A DNA stretch of 64,000 nt from Paenibacillus paridis (GTDB lineage Bacteria; Bacillota; Bacilli; Paenibacillales; Paenibacillaceae): assembly GCF_006345825.1 (NCBI RefSeq), contig NZ_VCIX01000088.1:231454-295453 (forward strand), given 5' to 3'. Below the pieces are notes generated by a model that worked only from the letters and a program-made list of their open reading frames with translations, was not told where the DNA came from and made no database searches. A program made the position numbers and the translations under genes. Numbering within the stretch: the first letter of the stretch is position 1; every line of letters starts with the position of its first letter. Of this stretch, positions 18,332 through 25,815 are shown one piece after another.

Positions 18332-19762
18332 ATGGCTGCTTGGTGCATTTGGTTGACTGTAATGCTTGCTGCTTATATTGCCCAGATCGGCGCTGTTTTT
18401 ATTATGGAGCACCGCAGGCCTGCACAACTGACGGCATGGCTGCTTCTTGTTTTTATCTGTCCATTTATAGGCTTTGCTGCCTATCTTCTGCTTGCCAAGC
18501 ACTTTACCAATCGCAGACGAATAGAACGATTTAAGCATGAAGCGGTGCAAAGGGCGAATCAGATGTCAGAGCAGATTGGCTCATTAACAGACATCGGCAA
18601 CAAGCACATAGAAAGACAGGAAAAGCTGTATGCGATGCTGCAAGGGCTCGCACCGTTTCCGATTACACGCAGAAATAAGGTAAAGGTGCTCACGAATGGC
18701 CATGACACGTATGAGGCGATTTTGGAGCAGCTGGAGCAAGCGAGCCATCATATACATATGGACTACTACACGATTAGGGCGGATGAAATCGGCAATCGTT
18801 TTCTGGAGGTGCTTACGCGAAAAGCAAGGGAGGGCGTAGAGGTACGGGTTGTCTATGACGGCATAGGCAGCTTATCGCTCAGCCAAGCCTATATTGCCGA
18901 GCTGAACCATGCCGGCGTAAAGACGAGCTGCTTCCTGCCGCCACGCCTTGCCTTTTATGACAGGCGGCTCAATTATCGAAACCATCGTAAAATCGTTGTC
19001 GTAGATGGCCGGGTAGGCTTTATCGGAGGCATTAACATCGGAGATGAATATGTAGGAAAAGACCCGAAGCTGGGCTTTTGGCGGGATACCCATTTGCGTT
19101 TGGAGGGGGATTCAGTCTACTACCTTCAGGAGTTGTTTATGAATGATTGGGCGTTTGCCGCAAAAGAAGAGCTGGGCGGGAAAGCGTATATGCCTCCGCA
19201 TACATGCGATGGGGAAGAACGCGTATTGATCGTCTCTAGCAAGCCGGGCAAGCATGACCAAAAAATCGCTGAGGTCATGTTTGCGGCCATTACTGGCGCT
19301 AGCTCGCGGATTTTTATTACAACCCCCTACTTTATACCCGATGCTTCCTTATTAATGGGACTTCGGACAGCTGCACTTAGCGGAGTCGACGTCAGGCTCA
19401 TTATTCCGGGACTAGGAGACTCCAAGCTGGTGCTGCTGGCTACGCTATCTTACGTACAGGATTTATTGGAAGCGGGAGCAAAAGTGTACCGGTATCAAAA
19501 AGGCTTTGTTCACGCAAAGGTAATGATTATCGATCATATGCTGGCAAGCGTTGGCACGGCTAACGTGGATATGCGCAGCTTATACTGCAATTTCGAGCTG
19601 AACGCGGTGCTGTTCGACGAACGCACAATAAACCGGCTTGAGGCGGATTTTATGGAGGATTTGCAACACAGCGACCAACTAGAGCTAACTGCCTTTCGCC
19701 AAAGGCCAAACCGCCAAAAATGGGCGGAATCCCTGCTTCACATGCTCTCGCCGCTGCTTTGA
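18332..19762 (+). CDS. cls: Cardiolipin synthase
   Basis: Membrane phospholipase-D-type enzyme that joins two phosphatidylglycerol molecules to cardiolipin and glycerol. Two N-terminal membrane segments (about 1-55) are followed by two HKD motifs, NHRKIVVVDGRVGFIGG near residue 218 and FVHAKVMIIDHMLASVGTAN near 393. The start at ATG 18332 is set by AGAGGAGAG at 18315-18323; an in-frame TTG at 18293 would add 13 residues without support. The 476-residue length is normal for the Cls family. It is transcribed alone, downstream of the glycan locus. Confidence 0.93.
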   Translation: MAAWCIWLTVMLAAYIAQIGAVFIMEHRRPAQLTAWLLLVFICPFIGFAAYLLLAKHFTNRRRIERFKHEAVQRANQMSEQIGSLTDIGNKHIERQEKLYAMLQGLAPFPITRRNKVKVLTNGHDTYEAILEQLEQASHHIHMDYYTIRADEIGNRFLEVLTRKAREGVEVRVVYDGIGSLSLSQAYIAELNHAGVKTSCFLPPRLAFYDRRLNYRNHRKIVVVDGRVGFIGGINIGDEYVGKDPKLGFWRDTHLRLEGDSVYYLQELFMNDWAFAAKEELGGKAYMPPHTCDGEERVLIVSSKPGKHDQKIAEVMFAAITGASSRIFITTPYFIPDASLLMGLRTAALSGVDVRLIIPGLGDSKLVLLATLSYVQDLLEAGAKVYRYQKGFVHAKVMIIDHMLASVGTANVDMRSLYCNFELNAVLFDERTINRLEADFMEDLQHSDQLELTAFRQRPNRQKWAESLLHMLSPLL

Positions 19763-19767
19763 ACGAT

Positions 19768-19798
19768 GCATGACTAGTCGCCGTTTCGGGCATATTTT
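19768..19798 (+). promoter_or_regulatory. Possible forespore sigma-G promoter
   Basis: GCATG (19768-19772), an 18-base spacer and CATATTTT (19791-19798) fit the sigma-G pattern reasonably. The site lies upstream of a small gene and sspH; H-type spore proteins are known to be made in the forespore. It lies immediately after the cls stop codon. Confidence 0.35.
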
Positions 19799-19829
19799 GC
19801 ATAGTGGCTTAGCAACGTAAGCCGTCATA

Positions 19830-19889
19830 GCGGACACCAAAACGCTTTATAAGCGCCAGAGGTCGCCGATGGCGTTTATGTTTGTCCGC
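19830..19889 (+). terminator. Long stem-loop between cls and the spore-gene pair
   Basis: GCGGACA (19830-19836) pairs with TGTCCGC (19883-19889), with a further AAAACGC/GCGTTT pairing inside. It may terminate cls transcripts or structure the leader of the next genes; there is no strong T-run. Confidence 0.45.
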
Positions 19890-19911
19890 AAAACTTTTGG
19901 GAGGGCATACC

Positions 19912-20094
19912 GTGGCAGATACGAACAATGAGGAAAAACAAGCGGCTTCCGATCCAAAGCATGAGGGCCGAGAGGATTATTTTATGGATATCGACCGGAT
20001 GGTGAATGAAGGCTTAGGTGGCGGCAACGTGACGCTACAAAATGGTCTTATCGATGAATCCACCACGGATACGATGGAGCAAGAATCCAAATAG
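19912..20094 (+). CDS. Small acidic protein of unknown function
   Basis: A 60-residue, acidic, hydrophilic product. The GTG at 19912 is chosen because GGGAGGG precedes it by about seven bases; upstream in-frame codons have no binding site. No cysteines, membrane segment or known motif were seen, but a central DIDRMVNEGLGGG stretch and a Thr/Glu-rich C-terminus are noticeable. It ends 51 bases before the spore gene sspH and may share its promoter, so a sporulation-linked role is possible. I do not recognise the family. Confidence 0.65.
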   Translation: MADTNNEEKQAASDPKHEGREDYFMDIDRMVNEGLGGGNVTLQNGLIDESTTDTMEQESK

Positions 20095-20145
20095 ACACGT
20101 CTGTGCATTCTGCTCTGGTTAGTTCGAAAGAAGGAGGGAAAGACC

Positions 20146-20331
20146 ATGGATACTGCGCGAGCGAAGCAAATTTACGAATCGGAACAGACCTTTGCGGTCC
20201 ATTTGGATGAGGATTCCGTATGGATCGAAAATATCGACGAAGCGAACGGGATGGCCACGGTAACGGTCGGCAATAACCCAATTAATACGAAAACCGTTTC
20301 CTGCGATCGACTAAAGGAAATCGACAAATAA
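20146..20331 (+). CDS. sspH: H-type small acid-soluble spore protein
   Basis: A 61-residue minor spore core protein. The N-terminal RAKQIYESEQTFAVHLDE, the central VWIENIDEANGMATV and the C-terminal TVSCDRLKE match the layout of Bacillus SspH, whose N-terminus begins similarly with an RAKE-type helix and has a central DESN segment. Such proteins are forespore-made and bind in the dormant spore core; loss has little phenotype in Bacillus (family knowledge). AAGGAGGG precedes ATG 20146, and a good intrinsic terminator follows. The call shows that the organism forms endospores. Confidence 0.88.
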   Translation: MDTARAKQIYESEQTFAVHLDEDSVWIENIDEANGMATVTVGNNPINTKTVSCDRLKEIDK

Positions 20332-20355
20332 CGTCAATGCGATTAGAAAACAAAG

Positions 20356-20400
20356 AACCGAATGAACCATGCATCACGCATGTGTTTATTCGGTTTTTTT
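20356..20400 (+). terminator. Intrinsic terminator after sspH
   Basis: AACCGAAT (20356-20363) pairs with ATTCGGTT (20388-20395), with internal AAC/GTT and ATGC/GCAT pairings, followed by a run of seven T. Confidence 0.85.
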
Positions 20401-20476
20401 GTATGGTAAAAATTGAAATTTTATCCTAGAATGAATCATGGTCTTATTTCTTTAACGCTGTACAGATGAGAGGGCG

Positions 20477-22792
20477 ATGGGTTTGATGAAACAAGGGCAA
20501 GGTCAGCAGGTAAAAGGCTCCAGATGGTTCAAAGGCATGATTGGTTTTACACTAGCGCTGGGCCTATTGAACGGAACGATGAATGTACAGCCTGCCTATG
20601 CGGCGGGGGGAGAGACGAGTTCGGTGCAGGCTGGGACAACCCAGGCTAAGAAGCTAATATCGGAAGCCGAAGCGTTTAATTATGCTGCCAAGCTGCTCCC
20701 TGAGCTGCTGAAAGTAGCAAAAGCAAACGTGAAAATTAGCTTTGATGAATCCGATCCATTAAGCCCGGCTTGGAACATATCTTGGAAGAAGGACGAAAGC
20801 AAACATGAGGCTCTCGTTCAGGTTGATGCAAGAAAAGGGCAAATCATCAGCTATTATGATTCCGGTCATGCCTCAGCGAAGTCAAGCTATCCATTAAAAG
20901 CGACATTGGAGCAAGCGGAGGTAAAAGCCAAACGCTTTATCGCGAAAGCTATCCCTGCGATTAAAGAAAGCGATTTGGTTTTGCAGCCGGAGTATACGGA
21001 GCAAAGCAGACCGTCTCTTTTTTCCTCGGCGTATTATTCCTTCCAATATTATTTGAATATTAATGGTTATGCCTCAAAAGAAGAGAATCTAAGCATTACG
21101 ATGAACGGAAACGGTGACGTGGTCGGATTTGGCGCCTACCTTTCTAACAAGGATTATCCAATGCCGGATATAAAATTAACGAAGCAGCAAGCAGAAAACA
21201 AATTTAAAGAAGAACTGCAGCTTGAGCAATATTACCTGCCTGTCTATGACGATAATTATAATCCCATGTATACACAAAATAATGAATACCGCTTGGTTTA
21301 TGGAGAAGTGGAAAATGAAACGCCTTTTATCGATGCTAAAACAGGAGAGGCGTTAGGCGCATGGAGTGGAGAAAATGCGGAAGAACCGTCTATTCTCTCC
21401 GAGTTGAAATCGACAGTCTCTCCATTAAAGATTCCGGCTCAAGGTAAATTGACGGAGGAACAGGCTTTGGCATCTCTTTTGTCAACGATTAATCTTCCGT
21501 CTGAATATAAGAAAGACCGCAGCAGCTACCTGGAGGATTGGTACGGGACAGGTTACCCAGCGTGGGAGTTTATTTTGCAGTACCAAAAGGAGAGTAACAA
21601 TCAAAAAGCTGTTACTGCTTACATCAATGCCAAGACAGGTGAATTGCTTGCTTTGTATACGGATGGCAGCGGCAGTGAAGAGATGACAGATACCAATCAA
21701 CCATCCATTACGATGCAGACGGCAAAGCAGATAGCGGTCGATCTAGTTACAGGCGTATTCCTAAATGCAGCTAAATACATGCGGATAGATAGTGATGTTA
21801 GCACGTATGAGTCAAATGGAGAGACCATGTACCACTTCTATTTTGCACAAGTATTTAATGGCATCGGGGTTGCGGACAATTATACGACTGTAACGATCAG
21901 TGGCGACGGTCTTCTAAGGGAATATCGCCGTTCTTTGACAGATCCTGAGCAATTGGAGAAAAAACTTATGCTTCTTCAACAAAATATTTCCGTGGAGGAT
22001 GCGCGCAGCAAATTCCAAAAAGCAAAGAGTACCGATCTTATGTATATTCATCAGAGATCAGAGGATTTGGAGGGAGAATACGAAACAACGGCAGTCAAGT
22101 TAGTGTATTTTCCACTTACCAATAAAACGAACGATTATTATGTTGTCAATGCGGTATCGGGAGAACTCGAACTTGCCTATGAGGAAGAACAGTATCCGGA
22201 AGAGGAGGCTGTCATCCAGCCAACGGATATTGACAAGCATTGGGCGAAAACTTCGCTTGGAGCCATGGTGGAATTCGGTATTCTGGAAACAGACGAGGAT
22301 GGACGGCTTTACCCGGATTCGACGATCTCAATCAGAGATTGGATCGTCATGCTGGAGAGAGCTTTTTATCGCGATGATGATTATTATGGAGTTAGTCCGA
22401 GTTACTATGATGAGTTGGAAGCTGAATATTTAGATGAGGAATACGGGGATTATTATTACGAGGAAGATTGGCTTGAGGCTTATAATGACAAAGAGCCGGA
22501 GTATTTTGAGCAATCACTGACGAGGGACCAGCTCGCATTAATGCTTATGCAAATGCTTAACTATGACAAGCTGTCTGCCTTTATGAATAAAGAGAAGGAT
22601 GTCACTTCTTTACAGGACGCGGCTTCTATTCAAAATAAAGGGGCTGTCTCGCTCGCGATCAAGCTAGGGTTGCTGACGACTACGGGAGGCAAGTTTAATC
22701 CGAAAGCGCCTGTGACAAAAGCGCAGGCTAGCGTTCTGATGATTCGCCTGGCTGCTTTGCAGGATAAGCTGGATTCCCCGCTTATCTCATAA
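20477..22792 (+). CDS. Exported YcdB/PepSY-like protein with C-terminal SLH domains
   Basis: Secreted 771-residue protein. The signal peptide has its hydrophobic core at about residues 20-42 and an AYAAG cleavage site near 43. Two or more repeated modules (about 60-580) have the pattern of YcdB/YcdC-type and PepSY domains: ISEAEAFNYAAKLLP, then PAWNISWKKD, then INAKTGELLALY. The C-terminal 180 residues carry SLH-like repeats (DIDKHWAKTSLGAMVEFGIL, then KAPVTKAQASVLMIRL) that bind pyruvylated wall polymer, separated by a very acidic Tyr/Asp/Glu-rich loop. Start is ATG 20477 or 20486; GAGAGGG at 20469-20474 suits 20486 better. Probably wall-anchored, function unknown. Confidence 0.85.
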   Translation: MGLMKQGQGQQVKGSRWFKGMIGFTLALGLLNGTMNVQPAYAAGGETSSVQAGTTQAKKLISEAEAFNYAAKLLPELLKVAKANVKISFDESDPLSPAWNISWKKDESKHEALVQVDARKGQIISYYDSGHASAKSSYPLKATLEQAEVKAKRFIAKAIPAIKESDLVLQPEYTEQSRPSLFSSAYYSFQYYLNINGYASKEENLSITMNGNGDVVGFGAYLSNKDYPMPDIKLTKQQAENKFKEELQLEQYYLPVYDDNYNPMYTQNNEYRLVYGEVENETPFIDAKTGEALGAWSGENAEEPSILSELKSTVSPLKIPAQGKLTEEQALASLLSTINLPSEYKKDRSSYLEDWYGTGYPAWEFILQYQKESNNQKAVTAYINAKTGELLALYTDGSGSEEMTDTNQPSITMQTAKQIAVDLVTGVFLNAAKYMRIDSDVSTYESNGETMYHFYFAQVFNGIGVADNYTTVTISGDGLLREYRRSLTDPEQLEKKLMLLQQNISVEDARSKFQKAKSTDLMYIHQRSEDLEGEYETTAVKLVYFPLTNKTNDYYVVNAVSGELELAYEEEQYPEEEAVIQPTDIDKHWAKTSLGAMVEFGILETDEDGRLYPDSTISIRDWIVMLERAFYRDDDYYGVSPSYYDELEAEYLDEEYGDYYYEEDWLEAYNDKEPEYFEQSLTRDQLALMLMQMLNYDKLSAFMNKEKDVTSLQDAASIQNKGAVSLAIKLGLLTTTGGKFNPKAPVTKAQASVLMIRLAALQDKLDSPLIS

Positions 22793-22797
22793 TGCGC

Positions 22798-22852
22798 CTC
22801 AAATAGAAGAAACCTGGCTGCCTATCCGGCAGCCAGGTTTCTTCTATTTGAG
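22798..22852. terminator. Bidirectional terminator, 25-bp perfect stem
   Basis: Arms 22798-22822 and 22828-22852 are perfectly complementary around a five-base loop. It lies between the SLH gene on one strand and the convergent hypothetical gene on the other, five bases from the latter's stop, and is AT-rich at the base so it can end transcripts both ways. Confidence 0.85.
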
Positions 22853-22857
22853 CTTAT

Positions 22858-23169
22858 TCAACCGCCGTAAGCGTCCCGGAACGCCGCACACAGCTGAGCG
22901 CGATCCACTTCCCAAAGCTCCGCAATCTCTGCGCTAACGCTCTCGTCCCACCAATCGGATTGTACCTTGCGATTGCTCTCGTTCTCGACGATCCATTTTA
23001 AATTAAGAATGACCTTTTTAAAATAAAGCGCCTCGGCCTGATCCATTTTCTCCTTGGAAATCCACATCTTCATCCGCTTCACGGTACGGTAAAGCTCGTT
23101 GCTGCAGGCCCTTCGGATTTTGCGCGCACTCGGATAGCCGGTGTTATGCTTTGGCGCGTTAGCTTTCAT
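22858..23169 (-). CDS. Hypothetical basic protein
   Basis: A 103-residue product if started at the ATG at 23169, which has GAGAGGAG nine bases upstream. An in-frame start at 23232 would add 21 residues without a better site. The N-terminal third is strongly basic; the middle (RRACSNELYRTVKRMKMWIS) and later part are predicted helical and tryptophan-containing. No signal peptide or known motif. It is transcribed towards the SLH gene and shares its terminator. I do not recognise the family; coding potential rests on codon pattern and the good binding site. Confidence 0.65.
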   Translation of the reverse strand: MKANAPKHNTGYPSARKIRRACSNELYRTVKRMKMWISKEKMDQAEALYFKKVILNLKWIVENESNRKVQSDWWDESVSAEIAELWEVDRAQLCAAFRDAYGG

Positions 23170-23266
23170 AGAAACCGACTCCTCTCTGTTCCATATGTAT
23201 GCATAGGGAGAGGAGGCGGTCACTAGCTCCATTAATCAAGGTTTCGTTGTTGTGCTGTCAGAAAGG

Positions 23267-23713
23267 TTACTGAACTACGATATATCCGACCATAGGGCCG
23301 CCGTGGCGCATATCGGTATGCGTCATGCACTGAATCGGATAGGTTCCTTTTTTGTCTGCTGTAAACCTGACAACGGTCGTTTTCCCTTGAATGACCTCGC
23401 CGGTTATGCCAAGTCCCTCAATAGTAAATGGATGGCTGCTGCCGTTGACTCCGCTGATTTGCAGCTCGGTCAGTTCGCCTTTGTTCACAATTATCGTGCC
23501 GGGATCCCAGCGGTACACATCGAGCTCTTTTCCGTCTGCGGTAGTCATCGTGTATTCGCCTGTTACCAGTTTAAAGACGCGTGCTTCCGAAGGCTGCGCG
23601 TTAACTTCCCTCGACTGGTTCCAGCTCAAGTAAACGCCGGTCAAAATAATTAATGCCGCAACTACGATAAACAGCTGAATCTGTCGTTTGCTTACAATAA
23701 AAACCTTGGACAT
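23267..23713 (-). CDS. Membrane-anchored cupredoxin-domain protein
   Basis: A 148-residue protein with one N-terminal membrane segment (about 11-30) and an external cupredoxin domain. The copper-site residues are visible: SSHPF (first His ligand) near residue 92 and the C-x2-H-x4-H-x3-M cluster in CMTHTDMRHGGPMVG near 129-143. The last part resembles the Cu-binding end of cytochrome oxidase subunit II or plastocyanin-like proteins. GAGGTGATC precedes ATG 23713. Probable role: electron transfer or copper handling at the outer membrane face. No oxidase genes are adjacent. Confidence 0.85.
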   Translation of the reverse strand: MSKVFIVSKRQIQLFIVVAALIILTGVYLSWNQSREVNAQPSEARVFKLVTGEYTMTTADGKELDVYRWDPGTIIVNKGELTELQISGVNGSSHPFTIEGLGITGEVIQGKTTVVRFTADKKGTYPIQCMTHTDMRHGGPMVGYIVVQ

Positions 23714-23867
23714 GAAACGATCACCTCATCCATTCGTATGATTTAAGGCTAGTCTATGCAAAGGCTTGTCAGCACATGACAAAAGTGGAAGGCTGTCCTT
23801 ATCGTATGTTAAGATAGCCTCAGTGCTGGAAAAACAAGCAATCGCTACATTTAAGAAGGAAGGCGGA

Positions 23868-24488
23868 TTGAGAACAGAAATGGATTTTATTCATGAGGTA
23901 TTGGATGGCTTGTTGCAGTGGATTGAGAGTTTAGGGTACTTTGGTATTTTAATCGGGCTATTAATCGAGGTTATTCCGAGCGAGATCGTTCTAGGTTATG
24001 GAGGTTATCTTGTATCGCAGGATAAGATCAGCTTCTGGGGAGCCGTTCTATTTGGTACGTTAGGAGCGATTGGTCAAAACTGGATTTTGTATTGGATCGG
24101 CCGATACGGAGGGCGCCCAATCGTTGAGAAATACGGGAAGTATATCAAAATTAAGCAGAAGCATGTCGACATTTCCGAGAAATGGTTCAATAAGTATGGA
24201 GTCGGCATCGTGTTTACCGCACGTTTTGTGCCGGTGATGAGACAGGTGATTTCGATTCCGGCAGGCATGGCGCGCATGAATTTTGGTTTGTTTACACTGC
24301 TTACTGCCCTTGCTTCACTTCCATGGTCTATTTTATTTGTTTATTTGGGTAGCTCGCTTGGCGAGAATTGGGATAAAATTGATGAGAAAGCCGCACCTTA
24401 CGTACAGCCTGCGATATTAATCGCCATTGCGCTGCTTATTGTCTATGTGCTGTTCAAATTTGTGCGCTCGCGCGGCAAATCGGTATAA
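23868..24488 (+). CDS. DedA family membrane protein
   Basis: Integral membrane protein of the DedA/VTT superfamily, implicated in lipid-carrier or phospholipid scrambling and membrane homeostasis (family knowledge). The TTG at 23868 follows GGAAGG; an in-frame ATG at 23880 is nearly as good. The product is about 206 residues. It contains the conserved acidic IEVIPSEIVLGYGGYL segment and the family hallmark ARFVPVMRQVISIPAGMARM (F/Y-x-R-x2-P-x2-R), followed by membrane helices. A monocistronic layout is likely. Confidence 0.9.
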   Translation: MRTEMDFIHEVLDGLLQWIESLGYFGILIGLLIEVIPSEIVLGYGGYLVSQDKISFWGAVLFGTLGAIGQNWILYWIGRYGGRPIVEKYGKYIKIKQKHVDISEKWFNKYGVGIVFTARFVPVMRQVISIPAGMARMNFGLFTLLTALASLPWSILFVYLGSSLGENWDKIDEKAAPYVQPAILIAIALLIVYVLFKFVRSRGKSV

Positions 24489-24552
24489 TGGAAGAACGAA
24501 GGAAGTTTAATTTCTATGTCTCACCAATACATTAACGGAAGAGGGATTCATA

Positions 24553-25119
24553 ATGAGCAAAAGCGTAGCAGGCAAGCTTGGCAAAGGCATTACCCCACAA
24601 CAATTTATCGACGGCATGACCAAAAACAAAGAAGCTTTTATCGACTGGTCGGAGAAGTTCACATGGACGGACGAATCCGATAAACAATATTTCGAATCAC
24701 TTAATAACCGTGATGATCTTCGCGTGCTGATTCTAATGGCGGATTGGTGCGGGGACGTTGTCCGCAATATTCCAGTCGTGTTCAAGGCGCTTGCGAACAG
24801 CGGCATTCCTACGGAAGTGCTGATTATGGAAGAGCATCTCGATACGATGGATGAATTTCTGACGATGGGCGGACGTTCCGTGCCGGTTGTCATCTTTGCC
24901 GATACAGGCGGTGCTGTTCTGGGACAATGGGGACCTCGTCCTAGCCATGTGCAAGAAGCGATGATTGCTTTCAAACAAGCGAATCCGGACCGTGAGGCCG
25001 CGGACTATCAAGATAATCTTGCTGTGACCAGACAAGAGATCGGTCGCCGTTACGGCGAAGGCACGGGCTATCAGTCCGTCATCGTGAAAGAGCTTCGCAC
25101 CTTGCTGGAGTCCTTTTAA
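24553..25119 (+). CDS. Thioredoxin-family protein with a single cysteine
   Basis: A 188-residue cytosolic protein of the thioredoxin-like fold. The usual WC-x2-C site is replaced by WCGDV around residue 66, and this is the only cysteine in the protein. The GRSVPVVIF segment supplies the cis-proline loop. Proteins of this kind are widespread in Bacillota and annotated only as thioredoxin family. Without a resolving cysteine it cannot act as a classical dithiol oxidoreductase; a peroxidase, bacillithiol-linked or binding role is possible. It is followed after seven bases by an MBL hydrolase and probably forms an operon with it. Confidence 0.85.
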   Translation: MSKSVAGKLGKGITPQQFIDGMTKNKEAFIDWSEKFTWTDESDKQYFESLNNRDDLRVLILMADWCGDVVRNIPVVFKALANSGIPTEVLIMEEHLDTMDEFLTMGGRSVPVVIFADTGGAVLGQWGPRPSHVQEAMIAFKQANPDREAADYQDNLAVTRQEIGRRYGEGTGYQSVIVKELRTLLESF

Positions 25120-25126
25120 GAAAGCG

Positions 25127-25792
25127 ATGAGTGTGAATATGAAAATAGAAACCTTTACTTTAGGGCCTTTGCAAACGAATGCTTACTTGATTAGCGTGAC
25201 GGAACCGGCTTCCTCGGAAGGCGGACAGCCTGCGGAGCGTGCTATCGTTATTGATCCGGGCATGAATCCGAGAAAGCTGCTTGAGCGTCTGGAGGGCGTT
25301 CAGGTGGAGGCTATCTTGCTGACACATGCGCATTTCGACCATATGGGCGGGGTGGATGAGCTGCGTAAGGCTGCGGGCTGCCCAGTATACATACATGACC
25401 TGGAAGCGGACTGGCTGACCGATCCGCGCAAGAACGGTTCGATGCGATGGCAGGACGTTACGCCGCCGCTCTCGACGGATCCGGCGGAATATGCGCTTGC
25501 GGAAGGCCAGACGTTAAAGCTGCTAGGCTTAACCTTCCGTGTAATGCACACGCCGGGACATTCGCCTGGGAGCATCAGCCTCCTGTGCGGGAACCATTTA
25601 TTCTCGGGCGATGTGCTGTTCAAAATGTCTGTTGGCCGGACAGACCTGCCTGGCGGGCGCGAGCGCGATCTATATGACTCCATTCGACTGAAGCTGTACA
25701 AGCTAAACCCAGATGTCATTGTATACCCGGGGCACGGCGGACGGACAACGATCGGCTTCGAGATGGCAAACAACCCGTATACGGGAGCATGA
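25127..25792 (+). CDS. Metallo-beta-lactamase-fold hydrolase (glyoxalase II-like)
   Basis: A 221-residue zinc hydrolase of the YqgX/glyoxalase II-like group. The metal motifs are complete: THAHFDHMGG near residue 65, HTPGHSPGSI near 145, a GDVLF aspartate and PGHGGRTT near 205. The C-terminal substrate domain of true glyoxalase II is absent, as in short thioester or persulfide hydrolases. ATG 25127 or the in-frame ATG at 25139 may be used. Its position behind a one-cysteine thioredoxin-like gene hints at thiol or thioester metabolism (inference). Confidence 0.88.
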   Translation: MSVNMKIETFTLGPLQTNAYLISVTEPASSEGGQPAERAIVIDPGMNPRKLLERLEGVQVEAILLTHAHFDHMGGVDELRKAAGCPVYIHDLEADWLTDPRKNGSMRWQDVTPPLSTDPAEYALAEGQTLKLLGLTFRVMHTPGHSPGSISLLCGNHLFSGDVLFKMSVGRTDLPGGRERDLYDSIRLKLYKLNPDVIVYPGHGGRTTIGFEMANNPYTGA

Positions 25793-25815
25793 GATTTAAG
25801 GAAGGGGCATGACGT

